Positions 24,336-35,756 of a stretch of DNA of 57,567 nt are shown piece by piece. Made by a program: the position numbers and the translations under genes. Below the pieces are notes generated by a model. It did not search any database. It worked only from the letters and a program-made list of their open reading frames with translations, and was not told the origin of the DNA. The DNA comes from Emmonsiellopsis sp. PD_33. Its lineage: Eukaryota; Ascomycota; Eurotiomycetes; Onygenales; Ajellomycetaceae. Every line of letters starts with the position of its first letter. The first letter of the stretch is position 1. Where the stretch lies: NCBI GenBank assembly GCA_032988165.1, contig JANTQF010000220.1:1-57567 (forward strand), written 5' to 3'.

Positions 24336-25239
24336 TGGACTATTATAGTATTATAAGAAGTTAATTGAAAAGCTTATAGGCTTCTCAGGTGAATGATTGG
24401 GTTAAGGGCTGAACCCTAAAGCTTAAATAGGTTTAACTCTATTTACAAGATTAGATGGGGATGGCTACATAATGTGTTATAAGCTATCACTGAACCTTTA
24501 TATTCTAATAATATTAGCCTTATTATATGATTACTTGACTCTCTCCTTTCAACAATCTTGATTTCATAATATAATCACTTAACTCTCATTGCTTTGATTC
24601 AAATACTTTCATTAGGATCTTTTATTTATATACTTTCATCTGCATGATTTCATTTAGAATCTCAGATACTTTTATTAGGATACTTTCATTAGGATACTTT
24701 CATTAGAATACTTTCATTAGGATGCTTTCATTTAATACTTTTAATCTGACAATCTTGCTTTAACTATCCATTTAATATTAAAATATCATCTAATACCAAA
24801 ACAACATTCAATATCAAAACAACTTGAATCATGTTAACCAATAAGGACTATAAATACTAGCTAAATAGTCATTACTGATTGAATTCCTGCTCATGGTGAT
24901 ATGAGTCAGGAAAGAGAGACAGTATGTCAGGTGCACACTATATAATACTAAAAAAAAGCAATACTAACTGCCAATTTCATATAAGGAGGACATACAAATG
25001 AGGAACAACCTGTCATTTCAAATACAATCCAATCAAATATGGCTTCCTACTGAATGATGAGGCTGATAGAGGTATGCCTACTAATACTATATGATTCACT
25101 TTAATATACTATGTGTGCACTGGCTAATATTTAACAGCTATTAGATTGAAGTGACAATGTGAAATCTATCTCAATGATAAGCTCTCAGAGACATTCTCAG
25201 TATTATTTGAATGTTAGTATTATTTTCATCCTAGTAAGT
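24336..25239. repeat. AT-rich spacer with 15-bp tandem repeat
   Basis: A 15-bp unit GATACTTTCATTAG(G/A) is repeated four to five times at about 24,670-24,740, followed by an ACCAAAACAACATTCAATAT run (24,790-24,830). No clear gene is seen. Confidence 0.7.
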
Positions 25240-26055
25240 AATAATTACTTATCAAGCTTAATTACAGTACTCACTCAATCAGATGATCTGACTGACATGA
25301 TGTAGAATGTATTAACCTGCTATAAAATTAAGAAGAAATAGATTCCTTAATCTATTAGATAATAGAGTTTAAAGATCAATCTACTTGTACTGAGTGCAGG
25401 CAGCCTATCCATTTCATGGTCAAGTTGAGTTGGTAGCTAGCTAATATAGAGAAACACTGTAAAATAATCATTATCTATCTGAAATAATAGAGCTGTGAGC
25501 TGTGCCTGAACTTCACCAGTAGCATTAAATTATAGGAGGCTAAAGGTAAGAATAAGTATCATCTCCACTATCCTCAGGGGAATTTCTGCCACTACAAATA
25601 TAAATTACTGGGTCAGCTCAGTCACTAATATCATTTCAGCAACAAGTAGATTCAGCAGATGATAGAGAAGACATACAGGAATAAAAATAATAATACTAGT
25701 AATATCAATCTTCCTAATAGATGGAACAAGTGGGATGCCACTAAATTCAACCTTCAAGTTATATCCTATTAGCACCTGTGGCTCTTCAAGTCTACTACTA
25801 TCATCTATGATGACTATAACATATATGCACAAGCAGTGGACAATGAAAATGAGCTTAAGAACCTCATTGGCAATGAGATAATGAATAATGCAAATATTCA
25901 GACAATTTAAAATAATGAGAATCTGACACACAAGTAGAAGATAGGATGAATTATAGATATAATGACTAATTACATAAGATGTAAAAATAGACTTTAGAGA
26001 CATCAGACATGACATGTAATAGATAATGAGCATTAAATGCTTCAGATAATTACTC
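25240..26055 (+). pseudogene. Cys/His-rich degenerate gene, divergent from SNF2
   Basis: A plus-strand frame reads CTECRQPIHFMVKLSW at about 25,390-25,440, then a KHC and a CELCLNFTSS segment, then YHLHYPQGNFCHYKYKLLGQ (about 25,560-25,620), with a low density of stops to about 26,055. The CxxC / CxxC / HxxxxxxxxCxxK spacing suggests zinc binding, but I do not recognise the domain. The 150-codon ORF on the opposite strand over 25,605-26,057 is the shadow of this frame. It may be a partner gene of SNF2 in one element. Confidence 0.4.
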
Positions 26056-27379
26056 ATTTTAATAACATCAGAATTAATTGAGGATGTTTAATATTAAAAT
26101 AATGTATAATATCAAAATAACATATAATATCAAAATAGAGTAGATTACACACATCAGCCTAAATAATAATAGATCTTTACTTTAGGTGTGTTTTTCAATG
26201 CACTGACAGCTAATAATAGTAGCAGCAGCTAATAATAGCACTAACAGTTGATAACTTTAACCCTCTCTATGACCTCCTCTTTAATATCCTCTTTTTTGCC
26301 CACAATGGCATCTCAGCTGGTTTTAATTCAATCAAATCATAGAAATCAGGCATATTCCCTCATCTAATTAACTTGTAGAGATTATGTGGATTCCTCATTC
26401 CATTAATTGACTGATAGCTTGTAATGCTAGTAGGATTATCATTATATATATATATATATATTTGCATCTGGCCTGCCATTTAGTCACACATATAAATAAA
26501 TAATAGTTAATAACTTCAGAACAGCTAAATGTCTAAATCAGCCAAAGAGACATCATCTACTAATTATAAAACATGCATATAATATCTGGTTTACTATATA
26601 ATATGATTATAAAACCTCAACAGACTATAAGTCAAGAAGTCCATACAGGGCATAATTTAATTAATTATGTTAGCCCAGGCAGGCTAGTTATTAATGCTAT
26701 GTGATATTAAATATTGGCAGACCAATGTTGGCAGGTGTTAGCACCATATGATATTAAATATTAGTAGATTAATATTAGTAGTTATTACCACTATATGATA
26801 TTCAATATTGATGGTATAATATTTATGATTACTCATTGATAGTTGCTGGTAGTTCATAGAATAACCAACATTAGTAGTTGAATGTTAGTATAGGTTATGT
26901 CAAGCCTGTGATAACTTAGTGAGGAATATAAGAAAAATACTTATATTTTAGCATCTTTTTGCTCACCATCTTTCAGTCATATAGTGTGCTTTAGTTTCTC
27001 CATCTCAACCTCCTCTTTTCATTCTATCCTCAATAACCTACATGTTCTGCCTCTTCACTATATATATATCTTATACATCTATACTATTAGTATGTTTATC
27101 TCTTCTCTTACTAAGTATCTTCCATCATCTTCTAAGCCCTATCTAGACTTCAGTCCTTCTATTTTCTTATTATTTTCAGTGGTTATTTAGGATCCTTTCA
27201 GCATCTCTTATTATAACATCCTTAATGATGTTCTGGGTCCTAGACTTTCTAATGATTTTATAAAGGCTCTATAATCTAGGTGAATAAATAAGGTTACTTA
27301 GTTAGTTATATCAGTATCATCTATCTTCATTCTGCCTGTTTGTAAGTAAGTGCTGTCAGTACCTTCTGTTGCTGTGCTA
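26056..27379. repeat. AT-rich spacer with inverted-type subterminal repeats at 26,690-26,900
   Basis: It contains a TA run (26,444-26,462), then at 26,690-26,850 two to three units with GTTAGCACCATATGATATTA that look like a diverged reverse complement of the 63-bp units at 19.64-19.96 kb. A CT-rich block follows at 26,985-27,190. No gene is recognised. Confidence 0.55.
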
Positions 27380-27387
27380 GTACTACT
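27380..27387. repeat. 8-bp target-site duplication of the hAT element (left; right copy 32,925-32,932)
   Basis: GTACTACT stands exactly outside both tips of the element. Confidence 0.93.
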
Positions 27388-27586
27388 TAGACTGGCTACT
27401 GGGACCATGTTGGGACCAGGATTAAAGTATACCCTTATCATTTTACTTAATATATTAGTCCCTTTTTATGTAAAATCACTTTAATATAGATACTATATCA
27501 TGTTATAGTATAGATAAATTAGTTCAGAATCATGTTATAAAGAAATATTTTACTCATAAATTATGTTATATATCTATCTTTTCAGT

Positions 27587-27637
27587 CCTGGTCCCATTTG
27601 ATCCCATTATCTATATATGGGACCAAATGGGACCAGG
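27587..27637. repeat. 51-bp near-perfect palindrome in the hAT left subterminal region
   Basis: CCTGGTCCCATTTGATCCCA runs into its own reverse complement ending GGGACCAAATGGGACCAGG, with a short ATATA-like centre. The half-site TGGTCCCAT recurs at the right subterminal region (CCTGGTCCCATTT at 32,696) and in the tips (GGGACCATG). It is likely a transposase-binding or regulatory site; that role is inference. Confidence 0.9.
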
Positions 27638-27749
27638 AATACCACAATATTACCTAATCATAATCACATGTGTTACTAATAGTGCCAAGCCAGTAGCAGC
27701 CCTGCCACACACCATACAATAATTTCAAATTGGGAGATTTGCATCAGCA

Positions 27750-27770
27750 AGTATTACCAAATATCATTAC
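27750..27770 (+). repeat. 21-bp subterminal direct repeat of the hAT element (second copy 32,614-32,634)
   Basis: AGT(A/G)TTACCAAATATCATTA with 20 of 21 positions identical, 362 bp from the left tip and 290 bp from the right tip. Its reverse complement core GGTAACAC also occurs at about 29,987, 30,620 and 32,156. Possible transposase-binding motif. Confidence 0.8.
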
Positions 27771-27855
27771 TTTTCATTGCCTGAAGGCCCCAGCCCCAAC
27801 CCTAAACTAAAAAAACTAAAAAACTAAAAACATATAAAAACATTAAAAAACCCTC

Positions 27856-28422
27856 TTAAACCTTGGGGGTAGTCTGCCCAAAGTACTCCAATCTAATTGC
27901 ATCCACCACCTCCCTCACCAACTGCATATTCTCAACCCTGAGAGTCAACTGCTTCCCATGTATCATCATTTTAACTCCACCTATATTCATAATATAATCA
28001 GTATACATATTTAGTAGACTTAGTAGAGTAGTTAACTTACACTCAAAAAGGGTGGTGAGAGCTGTTTCCACTGCCAACTAGATGGCATCAAGAGTAGAGC
28101 ACTGAAAGCAATGCTTCCCACTATTAATCTCATGAATCAGATGTGTCATTACAGTCTTAGCAAAAATGAGCTCCCTAGATTTCTGATAGAACCAGACCTC
28201 CTGAATCCACTCTATTAATCTAAATGAGCCACTGAGTGTTACTAAAAAGCATGACCATGACTTACTGTTCTTATTGCAGTAGTAGTAGGGCTTGGGATTG
28301 TATTTGACCCAGTAGTTTCTTAAGGCATTGAGGAGCTTAGCATGGTATCAATTCTACTTGGCCTCCCACTCAGTGATATGTGCCTCATAGGCTGCTTTGC
28401 AACCAGGCACACTATTTTTCAT
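27856..28422 (-). pseudogene. hAT accessory gene A (unknown protein, about 190 codons)
   Basis: From ATG 28,422 the frame reads 189 codons with three stops (in or near the AKxN segment and once before the last 73 codons), each explicable as CAG/CAA/TGG/CGA damage. It contains the stretch YWVKYNPKPYYYCNKNSKSW and ends in a Leu/Val-rich region finishing TPKV. The frame stays open upstream of the ATG to about 28,540, so the true start may lie further out. No family is recognised. It is transcribed outward, away from the transposase, in the left third of the hAT element. Not intact. Confidence 0.6.
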
Positions 28423-28893
28423 CACCACTTGATGGGGGAGGGGGGTGTACTTTGGTATTTTCAAATCAGGAGAGGGGGTATCAACACATTTAGATAAAGA
28501 GCAGGGGAGATAGAGACATGGCTGATTGAGATGGTGGGAGAGGAGGAATAGAATAAATAGAGAAAAGAAGAAGAGAGAGGGAAAGAGGAGGGGAAAAAAA
28601 AGAAATATTATTGAAATTCTAACTTCAATCAGCTACCCTAGCAACCTGTAACCATCACCTAGGTCTATTCCTGATATAAATTGCCTGGCAATGCCATACA
28701 AAGAATATTAAATATAGACACATTAAATGTAAACAACCTACTTTTAGATTAGAGAAATTCCCTCTATCTTTTTATTTTTCCTCCTCTTCTTCTCTTTCTT
28801 CCCTTCTTTTCCTACCACTATCCTACCTCTCCTCTTTCAATATCCCTATCCTACTATTATAATTATTACTCTCTTCTACTATCACCACCAGTT

Positions 28894-29754
28894 ATGTCTT
28901 CACCTGCCTCCAAGATCTGCACAACTAAGGCCTGTGAGTGTTGCCATCAGCTTGAGGGGCCTGAGAAGGAAGCATTCAAACAGGGTGAGGCTAACTACAA
29001 GGCATGCCATGTTGCACTGAAGAAGCTATATAAGGGAAATGAATGATAATGATTTATAGTAACACTTGTATATGAATTTAGCTAATCTGTGCTAGGAATG
29101 AGGCTGATGAGGCTGGGTGTGAGAAATTAGAGAAGAAGGTGGTGGAGTAGCTGATGTAGAAGTATTAGGACTAGGAGTGCTCTCAGAAATGATATGAGAT
29201 AAAAGTGGAGTAAGAGGAGGCCATGAAGAAGGCTACTGGGAAGAAATATCACCAGGAGCAGGTTAAGGAAATTCTGGAGCATGAGGCTAAAAAGCCCAAG
29301 CAGGTAAGAGTTCTAGTCATACTCTTTAATAACACTCTTCTAATCTAATTGAATGAATTAATAGATTTGCAATGAGAAGGAAATTAAGGATCTCTTCACC
29401 TCCCACATGCACATGATGATTCAGGACATCAAAGAGGCTACACTGCTCTCTGACTGGGCTAATCTCCTTGCTACTAGAGTTGATGCTAACACAGTTGATC
29501 AGAAGATGGCTGATTTTAATGCCCAGATTGATCTGACCCATCATGAGGAGCTGCCTCTGCCAGAGGAGGTGCTAGAGGATAAGTTTGAGGTTGTCCTCAC
29601 CTCTGATGAGGAGGAGGAGGAGGATGAGAAGGAGGAGGAGGAGTGGATTATTAAGGATAGAGAGATGGAGAAAGAGGGGGAGGAGGAGGATGAGAAGGAG
29701 GAGGAGGATGAGGAGGAGGAGGAGGATGAGAAGGAAGAGGAGGAGTTTTTTTAA
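28894..29754 (+). pseudogene. hAT accessory gene B (coiled-coil protein with poly-Glu/Asp tail)
   Basis: ATG 28,894 begins MSSPASKICTTKACECCHQL, with two closely spaced Cys pairs. A break, probably an intron (about 29,040-29,090), leads to a Glu/Lys-rich coiled-coil segment with several CAG-to-TAG type stops. A 61-bp intron (29,304-29,364, GTAAGA...AATAG with a CTAAT branch site) then joins an open 130-codon end containing FTSHMHMMIQDIKEATLLSD and a tail of Glu/Asp encoded by GAG/GAT triplets (29,604-29,750). Family unknown. An acidic tail on an element-encoded protein could contact histones or basic partners, which is speculation. It is the best-preserved accessory gene of the island. Confidence 0.6.
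29604..29752 (+). repeat. (GAG/GAT)n trinucleotide tract in accessory gene B
   Basis: GAGGAGGAGGATGAGAAG-type triplets occur almost without interruption and stay in frame. The reverse-strand poly-Leu and shifted poly-Arg ORFs over it are artefacts. Confidence 0.9.
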
Positions 29755-29759
29755 ATTTT

Positions 29760-30229
29760 TCTCTTTTAGTATAGTAGAGTGGAGATAGGGGGGAGGATAA
29801 GACAATATGATTGATTGAATTGAATTTTATTACCCCTATTTTCTAATTAGAATTGCTACAGTAGAAAACCAGTAGTACTCATTGAAATATATATATATTT
29901 CTCAATACTTTCAATGAGATCCCATATATATATATATCAACAGCATCTTATTCTTTTATTATATCAAATAAATCTCTAAGCTTTAAAGGTAACACTTTTC
30001 AGTAACAATATAATGATATTTCTACTATATTTAACAAGATTAATGTCATTCCTATATTAATATCTGGGATTAATTATTTCTATTCTCCTCATTGAAGGAA
30101 TTTGAGATAGGCAGCCTCCTCATGTGCACTAATGTGATTAGGGTTTTCTTCTCCCAGTCACATAGCAGAATAACTCTGAATTATCATACTTATCTTATTA
30201 CCATACCACTTCCTCCCCTATTATCTCAA
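29760..30229. other. spacer between accessory gene B and the hAT transposase
   Basis: AT-rich spacer with two ATATATATA runs (29,886-29,897; 29,924-29,936) and one copy of the GGTAACACTT motif found repeatedly in this element (29,987). It probably holds the transposase promoter. No gene is seen. Confidence 0.5.
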
Positions 30230-32583
30230 ATGGCTGAATCTACCAAACTTCCTGAGATTACTATTGAGGGGAAGAGATATATTATCTATGAAGATGCACA
30301 TGCCCTACTATTTCAGTCCTGATGGTCCACCACAAATTGCTATATATTCAACCTGATAAAGTGAAAGCTCTGGAAACCTTCCCATCAACAACACTCAGAT
30401 CAATGGGATTTCTTTCAATAGGTAGCTGAGAAAGAAACTAAACAGCCATTTCTTTATTGCAAGCATTGTGATGCCATCCAGACTCATTTATCATGGAGTG
30501 GATATGGTTCTGGTGGGATTACCCAACACCTCAAGTCAGTTGGATGTAGCTGGAATTAAAAATCAAGAAATGATAATATCCTAGAAGGACTGATGAGATC
30601 TATATTATCCCTCCTCTAGGTAACACTTTTGGGTAATGCTAATGAGATGATTCCTTTAGAAAACAATGAAGAAATGACTATAACTAGAGTTTATTGCTGC
30701 AGACCTTCCATTCTGCATACCTGAGGCCTTTCATGAATAAATACTTCATGCCTGTATCTCCCTGAACCTTCCACTCTAATCAATTGAAAACACCAAATTC
30801 TGAGTCCTACTGCAGATGCTAAAACCTCCAATGGAAATCCCCCATCAAACAAGTCTGTGAGACAACCTCAATTGACACTATACTAAGGATATGGAAGATC
30901 TAGGCCTGGAGCTGAAGCAGCAGAGAAAAATATCCCTAGCTGTAGATGTATGGACAAGTACAAATAACCTGGCATTTCTAGGGGTTGTCTGCTACTTCAT
31001 CAATGATCAATGGGAGTACAAGGAGCAACTAATTGATTTTGAGGCCTTAATCTAAAGTCATACTGGGGACTACCTAGCAGAAATTCTGCATAATGTCATT
31101 CAAAATGACCACTGAGATATTTCATCAAATCTACTTGCTATTACTACTGATAATGCAAAAAACAATTCAACAATGATACAAAGCTTGGAGGAGAGATTGG
31201 TTGGATATCAATGGGATAGGGATCAGGGCTATATCCCATGCATTGCTCATGTTATTCAACTAGTAGTGCAGGCACTGGTCAGTGAACTTCACATTGAGGC
31301 AGAACACAACATGATAGTTAGCTCATTTAATGAGAGGGATATCCACATAGATGAGAATGTTACATTCTTCTTGATACTTCATAAGATAATAATATTTGGT
31401 CACACTCCTACTCTATTTGAAGAGAATAAATGCTAATCATGATGTATATTAGATTCACCATATTGCCATTGTAATCAGTACCTCACCAAAACAGGAGCAA
31501 TGATTCTTTGAGACCCAACATACAATAACCCCTACCTTGACTACACCCCTTAAGATGATATAGGATGTTAAGACCTGATGGAGTTCAACATATGAAATGG
31601 CAGTTCAAGCACTTTGGCTTCAGGATTCAATTGATCACTGAGTGGATGACTCTGGAAGGGAAAAGATTCAATCCTTGAAGCTTTCAGGACTAGAATGGAC
31701 TCAGCTATGATATGTCATTAATTTACTCTATTCCTTCTATATAATGATCAAGACAGTTTTGTGGACATGAACACCTATATTGGCCCAGGCATGATGAGTG
31801 TATAATTATCTATTTAACCACCTTGATACTTAGTTGGCAAAGAGTTATGGTGCTACTAGATGGGATCAAGCTATACATAGGGTTATTAAGGCAGTAAAGG
31901 CAAAGCTCTCCATTTATTACAGCAAGACAGATCAGCAATTTGCAGATTTCTATGCTATTATAGCTGTACTAAATCCATCTCTCCAATCAAATGCATACTC
32001 TAATGAAGACTGGATAAAGAAAGAGCATCAGATATACATTGATATTGCCAAGTCATTCTACAACAAGCACTATCACCAGTATGAACCTCTGGATGTCAAA
32101 CTCCTTGACAATGTGGATATGGCAGACAATAATTTCCAGGTAGATAACACTTTTTGGTAACACTGGATCAGGCAAATAGATATAGTTATGCTAATCCCTA
32201 GGTATGCACAGAACCTTAATACATTAATTGCCAGTTGAAAGAAGGCTAGACTAGTATCTTGCACAACTGAGTTTGATCACTACCTTCATGATGGTGTGAC
32301 CATCATTAAGGATAAGGAAATCCTTGAGGTGTGAGCTGTGATTGCACATACCTACCCTATAGTTATAAAAATGGCTCAAGATGTTCTGATAATACCTCTG
32401 GCCAGTGTGGGAATGGAATGGAAATTCAATTCAAGCTGTGATATATACTACTACCATCAGAGTCAATTATATGGGGACACAATTAAGAAGATGATGATTA
32501 TGAAGCATGGTAGGAAGAGAGAGATTACAGATAGTTCCCACAAGGAGATTATAATCAAGGAGGAAGATATACTTACAAGTTAA
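30230..32583 (+). pseudogene. hAT transposase, lightly damaged pseudogene
   Basis: From ATG 30,230 (MAESTKLPEITIEGKRYIIY). A BED-type zinc finger lies at about 30,455-30,550 (CKHCDAIQTH ... ITQHLKSVGC). The RNase-H-like catalytic domain includes LAVDVWTSTNNLAFLGVVCY (30,935-30,995), HTGDYLAEIL, LLAITTDNAKNNS (31,130-31,170) and YIPCIAHVIQLVVQ (31,220-31,260). The hAT_C dimerisation region is YPIVIKMAQDVLIIPLASVG (32,352 on). Probable introns are at 30,620-30,659 and about 32,157-32,201 (GTAACA...GCTAATCCCTAG). It carries perhaps ten in-frame stops and a few frame breaks over about 700 codons. It would have catalysed cut-and-paste transposition with 8-bp target duplication. The VDVWTS Asp and the hAT_C fold are still readable. 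Confidence 0.88.
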
Positions 32584-33329
32584 TGTTAATAATTTGAGCC
32601 TTCTTTGCTCATGAGTGTTACCAAATATCATTACCTTATTACATAATCATTCTGGAATCAAACTAGTACTGAAATTCTGATCATACCTGGTCCCATTTCT
32701 ATCACACTTCCCTTAGTCATTTTACATGCTTTATTTCTTAAAAGAGGTCATTTTTCATGCTTCAAACCTACTCATTTAGTCCATTTACCTACATATAATT
32801 TATAATTAAGTCATTAAATATGTTCTAAATTCTTGGGGTCATGTTTTATTCCACATATGGGACTGAAACCAAACCAAACCAAACTAAACATGCATGAAAA
32901 TTCATGGTCCCAGCAGCCAGTCTAGTACTACTAGTATAGCCTGTCTTTATAACTTTATTAGCTGTGCTAGTACTGTTAGTACAGTCTGTCCCTTTCTCAT
33001 CTAATGCATTCACTTGATTGAGAGCTGAATATGAGGCCTATAATCATTAGATATATAAGATGAACTGTTATTTTAATCATCTCATATATTATCTTTATTA
33101 ATTCTGATGTTCTTTATGTGTCTGTATGCTATATACCCTCTCTGTGGATTCCTCTTCTTATTAGCTGCCCTGGTTAAACCCAGACACACTGAACACCAGG
33201 TATATTAAAAACCAACAGTATATTACTCATAGTAGCTGTTGTAGGTATAACATGGAATAGATGCTTGATCAGATGAAGGTATAGAGCTTGGAGAAGTCTT
33301 AGATGTAGAGTTTGAAAGAGGAGAAGACA

Positions 33330-34815
33330 CTAACTTCATTATAGAGAGAGTAGAGGATGAAGGACTTTAGAGGGGTATAAATATCTTTCTATTAAAATAA
33401 AAGAATGATGTTAGAATCAGATTCATGTAAAGTGATACCCAATAGAAAGAATAATCATTACTAATACTTTACTAGATGGTTAATATGTCCATACAGTCAT
33501 ATATTTGATTTAAAATTTAAAAGCTTTTGCAAAGTATTATGTTCCTTCTCTTTCAATTTAAATGCTTTTATGAAGTATTATGTCCCCCCCCTTTCAACTC
33601 AAGCTTTCATAAAGTGTCATATCCCTCCTCTTTCAATTCAAGTGCTTTGATAAAGTACCATGTCCCTCCCCTTTTAATTTAAATGCTTTTGTAAAGTGCC
33701 ATATCCTCCCTCTTTCAACTCAAACTTTCACAAAGCATCATATTCCTCCCATTTCCATTTGAGTGCTTTCATAAAATGCCATGTTCCTCCCCTTTTGATT
33801 CAAAAGCTTTCATAAAGCTCCATATATAGAAGAGGTAAAAAGTTCTAAATATCTAGCTCTTTTCTATCTCTCCTCTATCTTTTTTTTCTCTTTTCTTAGG
33901 TATCTTCTTTCCTACTAAAGATCATCAATGTTCTCCTCCCTATATTATACTGGCTATAATTATATTGAAATAAATCCTCAAACTACCTCCCTCTCTTCCT
34001 GAAAAGAAAATCCTGTCACCTTCCTTCTCTAATATCACATTTAATATAAAAGATGTACATATAAAACTTTGACATCATAAAATAGAGAAGTAGTAAAACT
34101 GACATGATATATAGATTAGCATATAGGTCACCTACTAATCAGTATTAAATACTATCTATTATTGATTAGAAGCTGGCATGCTTTTATCATAACTCTCATT
34201 CTGACATTCAGATACTATTAGCTCAGCCTGAGAGAAATATAGTATATATATAGAATGCAATTAAACCTACTGATTTTATCCATTCTGAATACTTCTATAT
34301 GAATGCACTATTAATTCAATCTCATAAACAATGATTTAATATATAATAAATTGATTTCCTCTGTCATGCCTGCTGAGTACACTATTAATTATTCCCTGTC
34401 TGTGTTCAAGTTTCTGGCCATTTTGGGGGATATTGTGGAAACTACCTATGGAATAATCACTACCAATACACTATATGAGATATATACTGAAATAATATAT
34501 TTCAGACTTCCTCTCTAGGCTTTCTCCTGCCTCTTGCCTCTTATATCAGTAATCAGTCTGGGTCTATACCTGACAACTCCATCATTATTGATTGAGTGAA
34601 GGGTTAGATGATCTCTTCCCTTAAAGGATAGATTTAAAGGCTTTAAAATCTGAATGAATCTTACTTTATCTCTTTTGATTGATTTGATTAGCTTTATTTT
34701 TAAGTACTTAATTTTAAGGGGTAGATCTGGCTCTCTATCTGGGCTTTTTACTATCTCTTTTCCTTCTACTTTATATGTATAACTAGGTTGATTTTGGGTG
34801 CTAGTTTTTCATTTT
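33330..34815 (+). repeat. dispersed module, copy 2 (truncated integrase 3' end plus tail)
   Basis: It matches 4,276-6,010 in order and orientation. It begins with a fragment of the integrase C-terminal region (about 33,330-33,490), continues with a minisatellite at 33,500-33,815 and the same long non-coding tail. The upstream integrase body is missing, so this copy is 5'-truncated. It lies about 400 bp from the hAT right end but is not part of it. Confidence 0.7.
33500..33815. repeat. about 40-bp minisatellite in module copy 2
   Basis: Units of about 39-41 bp such as CCATGTCCCTCCCCTTTTAA plus TTTAAATGCTTTTGTAAAGTG are repeated about eight times. This occupies the same place as the 36-bp array in copy 1 but with a different unit. 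Confidence 0.85.
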
Positions 34816-34949
34816 TTTAAAGGGTAAGATTAGCTAGTAATCTTAGAATGTTACTCTTTTATTACTTTAGCTTTTTTTTTGCTTATCTTTATGTCTTTAT
34901 CCTTTATTCCTCTATTTAGTTTATATGACTGTGTTATTTACCACTCTCC

Positions 34950-35500
34950 ACATTAATATTAGTAGAGATATTCCTGTCAACACTTGCATTAGCTGTATTA
35001 ATATTAGCTAGTGTGTTCCTACCACTATCCCCATTAATGTTAGCAGAGATGTCCCCTTAGCCACTCATATTAGCTGTGCTAATATTAGCCAGTGTGTCCC
35101 TGCCACTATTCTCATTAATGTTAGTGGAGATATCCTCTTAACTACTCATATTAGCTGTGCTAATATTAGTTAGTGTGTTCCTGCCATTGTCCCTATCAAT
35201 ATTAACAGAGGTGTTTCCTTAGCCACTCATATTAGCTGTGCTAATATTAGTCAGTGTGTCCTTACCACTATCCCCATCAATATTGGCAGAGGTATCCTCT
35301 TAGTTATTTATATTAATTATACCAATATTGATCAGTATGTCCCTGCCACTATTCTTATTAATATTAGTAGAGGTATCTCTATTACCACTACTTGCATCAG
35401 ATTGTACTAATATTAGGTGGTGTGTCTCTATTCCTATCTACATTAATGTTAGTAGCTCAGATATTTATATCATCACTTGCATTAGCTATGCTAATGTTGG
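34950..35500 (-). repeat. 81-bp minisatellite array, minus orientation
   Basis: TAGCTGTGCTAATATTAG begins at 35,071, 35,152 and 35,233, an exact 81-bp period, with further units on both sides. On the minus strand each unit reads as a 27-codon peptide of the type RDTLANISTANMSS with a stop in most units. The same unit occurs inverted at 38.85-39.56 kb. Confidence 0.92.
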
Positions 35501-35591
35501 CTCTACTATGATCTATTTCTTTAATATTACCTATTATCCTGTTTCATACTATTAGATGCATATACTTCTTCCCTACTTTATTTAGGAGATT

Positions 35592-35756
35592 GATGCTTAT
35601 CTTCTTGTCTGTATGTGAGTAAATTTTAGCATCTTTTTTTAACTACCTAGATTAGACCAATTAGTGATGGGCCATGTCTAAGTATTCAAGCCTTTTTATT
35701 AATAATAGAATAAATACACTAAAATTTACTAGCATATAGATAAGAAGATAGTCTGC
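35592..35756. repeat. foldback hairpin (about 40-bp arms)
   Basis: 35,592-35,633 (GATGCTTATCTTCTTGTCTG...) and 35,714-35,756 are reverse complements at about 85%, sharing AGTAAATTTTAG, around a 77-bp loop. The size is MITE-like, but no target duplication was identified. Confidence 0.75.

Larger units (their letters stand above)
27388..32924 (+). mobile_element. complete hAT transposon, 5,537 bp, with three gene remnants
   Basis: Seen: the left tip TAGACTGGCTACTGGGACCA (27,388 on) and the right tip (32,903-32,924, reverse complement) match in 21 of 22 bases, and both ends are flanked by a perfect 8-bp repeat GTACTACT (27,380-27,387; 32,925-32,932). An 8-bp duplication plus a BED-finger/RNase-H/hAT_C protein identifies the hAT superfamily. 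Subterminal features: TGGTCCCAT motifs near both ends, a 51-bp palindrome at 27,587-27,637, and a 21-bp near-identical direct repeat at 27,750 and 32,614. Genes: a minus-strand ORF (27,856-28,422), a plus-strand acidic coiled-coil ORF (28,894-29,754) and the transposase (30,230-32,583). Decay is light: single stops rather than wholesale loss, so this insertion looks younger than its surroundings. Confidence 0.92.

Noticed and set aside
25605..26057. 150-codon minus-strand ORF
   Set aside because: Very hydrophobic shadow of the plus-strand Cys/His-rich frame, with no family features.
29572..29805. Poly-Leu and poly-Arg ORFs
   Set aside because: Other-frame readings of the GAG/GAT tract in hAT accessory gene B.
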